Of a stretch of 10,000 bases of DNA, positions 6,257 to 10,000 are shown piece by piece. A program made the translations under genes and the position numbers. The stretch lies in contig JAIWNN010000051.1 in the NCBI GenBank assembly GCA_020216805.1, positions 1 through 10,000 of the forward strand, read 5' to 3'. Positions within the stretch are counted from its first letter, which is position 1; each line of letters opens with the position of its first letter. The stretch comes from Desulfarculus sp. (GTDB lineage: Bacteria; Desulfobacterota; Desulfarculia; Desulfarculales; Desulfarculaceae). Under the pieces are notes generated by a model. That model ran no database searches. It saw only the letters and a program-made list of their open reading frames with translations, and was not told the origin of the DNA.

Positions 6257-6853
6257 ATGGAAGCAACACCCAACTGGCTGGATCTGGCCCTTCTCGCCCT
6301 GCTGGTCTTCTTCTGCCTGAAGGCCATGTTTCGGGGTTTCATCCGTGAAATAAGTAGCTTGGCTGGGATGGTAGCGGCGGTGGTGGTGGCGGTGGCCAGC
6401 TATCGTCCGGTGGGGGAGTTCCTGCGCCGGGTCAGCGCCATCGAGGCCGGCTGGTGGGAGGCGGCGGCCTTCGCCGGCGTCCTGCTGGCGGTGTTGGGGG
6501 TATTCCTGTGGGTGGGGGCGGGACTGTCGCGTCTGCTGCACGCCGGACCGCTGGGGATCGTGGATCGCCTGGCCGGGGCGGTGGTGGGTCTGGCCAAGGG
6601 GGTGCTGGTGGCCTACTTGTTGGTCAACCTGCTGCTGTTGATCACTCCCCTGGCCCAGTTGGGCAACCCCGATCCCGACCGTGTGAATCCACTGAAACAA
6701 TCGCTGGTGGCCCCCTACGTGGTGCAGGGAGGCCGCTATCTGCTGAGCCTGCTGCCCGAGAACCTGACCCAGGACCTGCAACAACGAGCCGGGCTGATCA
6801 AGCCCGCACCGCCATCCTCCCCCCTTCCCGCGCCCACGCCCCGAGGCCGCTGA
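6257..6853 (+). CDS. cvpA: CvpA family inner-membrane protein
   Basis: CvpA family membrane protein. In E. coli it is needed for colicin V export and has been linked to envelope stress and purine-related phenotypes; the molecular role is unknown. The 198 residues contain four hydrophobic segments (about 8-25, 32-49, 67-90, 103-131). They also carry the family's N-terminal pattern NWLDL...(24 residues)...RGFIREISSLAG and a later GIVDRLAGAVVGLAKG (100-115). The tail after about 180 is Pro-rich and probably cytosolic. ATG 6257 is fixed by the conserved N-terminus: the frame has a stop (TAG) just upstream and no downstream Met would preserve the first helix. There is no Shine-Dalgarno sequence, and a promoter lies immediately upstream. 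The stop TGA overlaps the mazG start (TGATG). Confidence 0.88.
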   Translation: MEATPNWLDLALLALLVFFCLKAMFRGFIREISSLAGMVAAVVVAVASYRPVGEFLRRVSAIEAGWWEAAAFAGVLLAVLGVFLWVGAGLSRLLHAGPLGIVDRLAGAVVGLAKGVLVAYLLVNLLLLITPLAQLGNPDPDRVNPLKQSLVAPYVVQGGRYLLSLLPENLTQDLQQRAGLIKPAPPSSPLPAPTPRGR

Positions 6854-7665
6854 TGCCCCCAGAAAATCCACGCCAGCCCGCCGCGGCCGCCCTGGTCCGC
6901 CTGATGGATCTGGTCAGTCGCCTCAGGGCCCCGGACGGCTGCCCCTGGGACCGCAAGCAGACCCTGGAAAGCGTGGCCAATTATCTGTTGGAGGAGGCCC
7001 ACGAGGCGGCCGAGGCCCTGCAGGCCGGCGACCAGGTGGGGGCGGCCGAGGAGCTGGGCGACCTGACCTTCCACGTGGTCTTTCTGGCCGAGCAACTGGC
7101 CCAGGCCGGCGGGGCGGACCTGGCCGCCATCCTGGCCGGGGTGGAGGCCAAGATGATCCGTCGCCACCCCCACGTCTTCGGCGGGGAGCGCCTGGCCGAC
7201 GCCGAGGCGGTGCTGGCCCAATGGGGGCGGATCAAGGCCCAGGAACGGGGCGCGAGCGCCGGCGGGCTCCTGGACAGCCTGCCCAAGGCCCTGCCGGCCC
7301 TGATGCGCGCCCAGCGCCTGGGCCAACGCGCGGCCCGAGTGGGCTTCGACTGGCCGGAGGCCGCGGCGGTCTGGGACAAGGTGGCCGAAGAGATGGAAGA
7401 GCTGCGGGCCGCCGCCACCCCGGAGGAGGAGCTGGCCGAGCTGGGCGATCTCCTGTTCGCCCTGGTGCAATGGGCCCGGCTGCGGGGGCACTCCGCCGAC
7501 CAGGCCCTGCGGGCGGCTAACCGCCGGTTCCACCACCGTTTTGCGGTCATGGAGCGCCTGGCCGCGGCCCGGGGGACCAGCCTGGAGCGCCTGGACGCGG
7601 CCGAGTTGGACGCCCTGTGGGAGAAGGCCAAAGCGGGCGAGGCGGATCAGGAACAAGTTAACTAG
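6853..7665 (+). CDS. mazG: Nucleoside triphosphate pyrophosphohydrolase MazG
   Basis: Hydrolyses nucleoside triphosphates to monophosphates and pyrophosphate. It cleans the nucleotide pool and, in E. coli, influences ppGpp levels. The 270 residues have the classic two-domain form. Domain 1 holds LRAPDGCPWDRKQTLES (24-40), L-L-E-E-A-H-E (45-51) and AAEELGDLTFHVVF (64-77). Domain 2 holds VAEEMEEL (177-184) and EEELAELGDLLFALV (191-205). Both E-E-x-x-E ... E-x-x-D metal sites are therefore intact. The linker has the usual K-M-I-R-R-H-P-H-V-F-G segment. ATG 6853 shares one base with the cvpA stop, so the two are probably translated together; a weak GAGG lies about 6-9 nt upstream. The frame is open further upstream to 6454, but that part is a shadow of cvpA. 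Confidence 0.95.
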   Translation: MPPENPRQPAAAALVRLMDLVSRLRAPDGCPWDRKQTLESVANYLLEEAHEAAEALQAGDQVGAAEELGDLTFHVVFLAEQLAQAGGADLAAILAGVEAKMIRRHPHVFGGERLADAEAVLAQWGRIKAQERGASAGGLLDSLPKALPALMRAQRLGQRAARVGFDWPEAAAVWDKVAEEMEELRAAATPEEELAELGDLLFALVQWARLRGHSADQALRAANRRFHHRFAVMERLAAARGTSLERLDAAELDALWEKAKAGEADQEQVN

Positions 7666-7692
7666 TGGATTTGACTTACGCAGTTTCCACGC

Positions 7693-7712
7693 CAAGGCCC
7701 GGAATGGCCTTG
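7693..7712 (+). other. Short hairpin after mazG, touching the cytochrome -35 box
   Basis: CAAGGCC (7693-7699) pairs perfectly with GGCCTTG (7706-7712) around a 6-nt loop. The stem starts 27 nt after the mazG stop. No T-run follows, so termination is doubtful. The right arm overlaps the first three bases of the TTGACA -35 hexamer, so an operator role is also possible. Confidence 0.35.
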
Positions 7713-7738
7713 ACATAAACCTTCAGGGAGGCTATGGT
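7710..7738 (+). promoter_or_regulatory. Sigma70-type promoter for the cytochrome c3 gene
   Basis: A perfect -35 TTGACA (7710-7715) is separated by the optimal 17 bases from TATGGT (7733-7738), four of six matches to the -10 consensus. Transcription would begin around 7745, leaving a leader of roughly 48 nt. The leader ends in a strong GGGGAGGAG ribosome-binding site (7777-7785), about 8 nt before ATG 7793. Confidence 0.65.
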
Positions 7739-7792
7739 AGCGCAGGATTTCACCAGTCCTTAGCCATTTTTTGCAGGGGAGGAGTTTAGGTC

Positions 7793-8209
7793 ATGAAAAA
7801 GAGCATCATCGCCATCCTGGCAGTGCTGGCCTTCGTGGCGGCCGGGTTGATGGCCGGCGCGGCCTGGGCCGAGAAAACCAAATCAGGCGAGGTCCAGGAC
7901 TCGTTCAAGATCGACAACACCAAGACTTTCGGCACGCTGACCAAGTCTCCGGTGGAGTTCACCCACAAAAAGCACACCGATGAACACAAGGTCAAGTGCG
8001 ACCAGTGCCACCACGTTTTCAAGGACAAAAAGAACGTCTGGAAAGAGGGCGACAAGGTGCAGAAGTGCGCCGAGTGCCACAAGAGCCCCAAGCAGAACGA
8101 GGGCGAGATGCTGAGCCTGTACAACGCCTTCCACAAGAACTGCCGTGACTGCCACAAGGAGGCCAAGAAGGGCCCCCAAAAGTGCGACGATTGCCATCCC
8201 AAGAAGTAG
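7793..8209 (+). CDS. Periplasmic tetraheme cytochrome c3 (class III)
   Basis: Low-potential periplasmic electron carrier. In sulfate reducers such proteins typically take electrons from hydrogenases or formate dehydrogenases and pass them to membrane complexes. The 138-residue precursor has a signal peptide (1-26, ending AGAAWA before EKTK), leaving about 112 mature residues. Four heme sites are present: C69-D-Q-C-H73, C92-A-E-C-H96, C117-R-D-C-H121 and C131-D-D-C-H135. Additional histidines H58 and H61 (FTHKKH), H74 and H114 are suitably placed as the four distal ligands, giving bis-His hemes. The mature protein is Lys-rich. All four sites are CXXCH, whereas Desulfovibrio vulgaris-type proteins use CX4CH for hemes 2 and 4. 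It has its own promoter and strong ribosome-binding site and is probably monocistronic. Confidence 0.93.
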   Translation: MKKSIIAILAVLAFVAAGLMAGAAWAEKTKSGEVQDSFKIDNTKTFGTLTKSPVEFTHKKHTDEHKVKCDQCHHVFKDKKNVWKEGDKVQKCAECHKSPKQNEGEMLSLYNAFHKNCRDCHKEAKKGPQKCDDCHPKK

Positions 8210-8234
8210 CGGCTTAGGTTCTGGTTGATATAAG

Positions 8235-8264
8235 CGGGCCGGTCCCCCACCGGGGGCCGGCCCG
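8235..8264 (+). terminator. GC-rich hairpin after the cytochrome gene
   Basis: The arms 8235-8248 and 8252-8264 pair over 13 bp, with one bulged T (8243) and a 3-nt loop. The stem starts 26 nt past the cytochrome stop. No T-run follows on the plus strand, so it probably ends or protects the cytochrome mRNA, possibly together with the next hairpin. Confidence 0.55.
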
Positions 8265-8287
8265 ATGCTTGCACCGACGCCAAAAAG

Positions 8288-8323
8288 AGGCCGCCCCGTC
8301 GCCGGCTGACGACGGGGCGGCCT
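8288..8323 (-). terminator. Intrinsic terminator of the ferredoxin gene, possibly bidirectional
   Basis: A perfect 14-bp stem (8288-8301 with 8310-8323) encloses an 8-nt loop. Read on the minus strand it is followed by CTTTTTG, a good T-run, and it lies 21 nt after the ferredoxin stop. On the plus strand it is followed by TATTCT, so it could also stop cytochrome transcripts. Confidence 0.8.
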
Positions 8324-8343
8324 TATTCTCGCGGGGGCGGGGC

Positions 8344-8529
8344 TTAGACCTCGGTCACCGTGATGGCGTCGTTCTCGCACACCTCGATGCAGCTCTCGCA
8401 GCCCAGGCACTCGTCGGCGTTAACCGGCACGGCCTTGCCATCCTGCATTTCGTACACGTCCACCGGGCAAACTTCCACGCACTCCTCGTCGCCGACACAT
8501 TTGTCAGGGTCAACCACCACCTGGAACAT
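8344..8529 (-). CDS. Ferredoxin with one Asp-substituted cluster site (7Fe/8Fe type, like D. africanus FdIII)
   Basis: Small cytosolic low-potential electron carrier of 61 residues. Cluster site II is a normal C41-x2-C44-x2-C47 followed by C51. Site I reads C11-V-G-D14-E-E-C17-V-E-V-C21-P: the second cysteine is Asp14. From established work, the same Asp14 arrangement in Desulfovibrio africanus ferredoxin III and Pyrococcus furiosus ferredoxin gives a cluster that converts between [3Fe-4S] and [4Fe-4S]. The two halves are otherwise symmetric, and a DGKAV turn lies between them. ATG 8529 has a strong AAGGAGG seven bases upstream. It converges on the cytochrome c3 gene and lies 48 nt downstream of the repeat-protein gene on the same strand. 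It may therefore be co-transcribed with that gene or have its own promoter. Confidence 0.93.
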   Translation of the reverse strand: MFQVVVDPDKCVGDEECVEVCPVDVYEMQDGKAVPVNADECLGCESCIEVCENDAITVTEV

Positions 8530-8552
8530 AATCCGTCCTCCTTGCGTTTGGC

Positions 8553-8572
8553 AAAAAACCGGGCTGGACCCG
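8553..8572 (-). terminator. Weak terminator candidate between the repeat-protein gene and ferredoxin
   Basis: On the minus strand CGGG and CCCG (8569-8572 and 8560-8563) can form a 4-bp stem with a 5-nt loop, followed by one G and a run of six T (8553-8558). The stem is short for a working terminator, so partial read-through into the ferredoxin gene is possible. Confidence 0.3.
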
Positions 8573-8577
8573 AAAGC

Positions 8578-10000
8578 TCAGCTACCTGGCGCGACGGTCA
8601 GGGCCGTCGCGGCGCCTTGTTGAAAAAAGCGCCGCGCTTGCTTTTCATCCCTGGCCGCCCACTCCTGTCCCATATCGCCCAGCAGGCCAATCTTGTCAAT
8701 AGCTTGTTGAGCCGAAAAATGGGAAAGCGCCTCTTCGGCCAGATATAGGGCCCAGGCGGCCGCGGCGGCCTGCTGCTGACGTTCGGCCACCCGGGCCACC
8801 CCCAGCAGGGCCCGAACCCTCGCCACGTTTTCGCCGATGCCAAGCGCGATGTCAACCCCTTTGCGCGGGTCGGGGGCCGCCCAAATTTTAGCCAGGTATT
8901 CCATCGCCTTGGGTGAGTCATGGGTCTTGGCCAGCTCCAGGGCGGCCCCGGCCAACGCCAGGCCCGGCCCGGTCTCCCGCCGCTCCAGGTGGATGCCCGC
9001 CAACCGGGCCAGGGCCAGCGCCCGCCAGCCGGGATCGACGATGGCCTCGGCCATGGCGCGGGCCTGGTCCAGGCTGCGCGAGGCCAGGGCCGGCAACAGG
9101 GCATCCGCCACCCGGCCGCGCAGGAAAACCATCCCGGGCGGCAACTGGTTCATGAGATCCAAGGCCAGCTCCGGGTCCAGGCCAGCCAAATCCTGGGCCA
9201 AGCGAGCGGCGGCCAGGGCCCGCTCCGGCTGACCGGCCACCAGGGGCAGTTGGTCGGCGGCCTCGGCCAGCAGGGCTCGGCCCGCGGCGAGATCCTGACC
9301 TAGCAGGCTCAGACCCGCCCGACGCAGGGCCGCCAGGCGCTCGGGGCCCGGCTCCAGGCGGCGGGCCAGCTCCAGACCCAACAGAGGCGCGGCCTCGCCC
9401 GCCGCCGCCGCCACCTGGCCGCGCACCTGGCGGGACACTTCGGCCGGATCGAGACCCAGGGCCAAATCCCAGGCCTGGCCGAAAAGCTCCATGGCCAGGG
9501 CTGGATCCGAACCCAAAACCACCTGTCCACAGTGGGCCAGGGCCAGGGCCTTGGCCGGGCCGGCAGGGGCCTCCCGGGCCGCCGCGGCCGCCTTCGCCGT
9601 CGCCTCGGACAGACCGGCCCGGACCAGGCCGCGCCAGACCCAGGCCCGGCGCAGGGGGTCGCCCACCCGCTCGGCCAGATCACGGGCCCGGGCGGCGTCC
9701 CAGGTCGCCAAAGCCAGGACCAAGCGCGCCAGGTCCTGGTCGCGTGACTCACCCGCAGGCTCGCTTTCCAACCGGCGCTGGGCCTCGTCCAGGGCCTGGG
9801 TCGCCAATTCCGGGGCCATCCCCATGGCTGTCTCGGCCACCAGGACCAGGGGCCAGACCCGGCTGCCCGATTCTTCCAACCGCGCGGCCAGATCCCGCGC
9901 CCGACCCCGCCAGGGTTCGGACCAGGCTCGGCTGGCCTGGACCAGCTCGCGGGCCCATTCCCCTCCCGACTCCTGGGCCAGTTCCCGAGCCAAGGGTTGG
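8578..10000 (-). CDS. Ala/Leu-rich alpha-helical repeat protein, unknown function, N-terminus outside the window
   Basis: I do not recognise this protein. About 473 residues are visible and the frame is open to the right edge; no Met start is needed within the window. The sequence is strongly Ala-, Leu- and Arg-rich and made of loosely repeated helix pairs. A recurring unit runs roughly A-x-x-L/M-A-x-x-I/V-x-D-P-x-x-R-A-x-x-x-x-x-L. Two clear copies are ARDLAERVGDPLRRAWVW and ARAMAEAIVDPGWRALAL. Other units (RALLGVARVAERQQQ, ALAAARLAQDLAGLDPE) are more diverged. This suggests a TPR- or HEAT-like solenoid that binds other proteins. No catalytic motif, membrane segment or signal can be seen in the visible part. 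The C-terminus is ATALTVAPGS. Low similarity between units and high GC make domain assignment uncertain. Confidence 0.75.
   Translation of the reverse strand, partial: QPLARELAQESGGEWARELVQASRAWSEPWRGRARDLAARLEESGSRVWPLVLVAETAMGMAPELATQALDEAQRRLESEPAGESRDQDLARLVLALATWDAARARDLAERVGDPLRRAWVWRGLVRAGLSEATAKAAAAAREAPAGPAKALALAHCGQVVLGSDPALAMELFGQAWDLALGLDPAEVSRQVRGQVAAAAGEAAPLLGLELARRLEPGPERLAALRRAGLSLLGQDLAAGRALLAEAADQLPLVAGQPERALAAARLAQDLAGLDPELALDLMNQLPPGMVFLRGRVADALLPALASRSLDQARAMAEAIVDPGWRALALARLAGIHLERRETGPGLALAGAALELAKTHDSPKAMEYLAKIWAAPDPRKGVDIALGIGENVARVRALLGVARVAERQQQAAAAAWALYLAEEALSHFSAQQAIDKIGLLGDMGQEWAARDEKQARRFFQQGAATALTVAPGS

Noticed and set aside
6454..6852. 133-residue N-terminal extension of MazG
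   Set aside because: It is a different-frame reading of cvpA. MazG homology begins just after ATG 6853, which overlaps the cvpA stop.
6248..7716. Minus-strand open frames opposite cvpA and mazG
   Set aside because: Gln/Gly/Arg-rich antisense translations opposite genes with intact family motifs.
8578..10000. Repeat-protein region considered as a frameshifted or broken gene
   Set aside because: One frame stays open from the stop at 8578 to the window edge with even helical character, so it is simply cut by the window.
1..10000. CRISPR arrays, tRNA or rRNA genes, insertion sequences, phage genes
   Set aside because: Reading both strands showed no regularly spaced repeats, tRNA-like cloverleaf, transposase or integrase motifs; the genes are mostly housekeeping.

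Overview
The window is GC-rich throughout and densely packed with genes. It looks like a sulfate-reducing or related deltaproteobacterium (Desulfobacterota). The evidence is a periplasmic tetraheme cytochrome c3, a ferredoxin very similar in layout to Desulfovibrio africanus ferredoxin III, and the gene order phoH - 7TM-HD phosphohydrolase - ybeY - pdxJ - acpS - nnr. A Desulfarculus-like organism is my best guess, but the sequence alone cannot prove the genus.

Layout. Positions 1-6094 are a leftward block on the minus strand. Read in transcription order it is yjbQ-like gene, phoH, 7TM-HD phosphohydrolase, ybeY, pdxJ, then a ~300 bp gap with a strong inverted repeat, then acpS and a bifunctional NAD(P)HX repair gene (nnr) that runs off the left edge. 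Spacings are tight: 10, 1, -104, 17 and, for acpS/nnr, -4 bases. Positions 6095-6256 are an AT-richer divergent promoter region. From 6257 two rightward genes, cvpA and mazG, are coupled by a TGATG overlap. A separate sigma70-type promoter then drives the cytochrome c3 gene (7793-8209). It converges on a leftward ferredoxin gene (8344-8529) across two strong hairpins, one of them an intrinsic terminator for the ferredoxin. The right end (8578-10000) is a partial minus-strand gene for a large Ala/Leu-rich helical-repeat protein of unknown function.

How the genes relate. The leftward block is mainly housekeeping: RNA metabolism (YbeY, PhoH), probable cyclic-di-AMP turnover (7TM-HD protein), vitamin B6 synthesis (PdxJ), acyl-carrier-protein activation (AcpS) and repair of damaged nicotinamide cofactors (Nnr). 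MazG is a nucleotide-pool sanitiser. Cytochrome c3 and ferredoxin are low-potential electron carriers.

The points most worth a second look are: the HD phosphohydrolase, which lacks the large extracellular domain usual in its family; its 104-nt overlap with ybeY, which begins at an A6 run; the Asp-for-Cys change in the ferredoxin; a near-leaderless cvpA promoter; and the repeat-rich gap between pdxJ and acpS. I found no CRISPR array, transposase, RNA gene or obvious new defence system.
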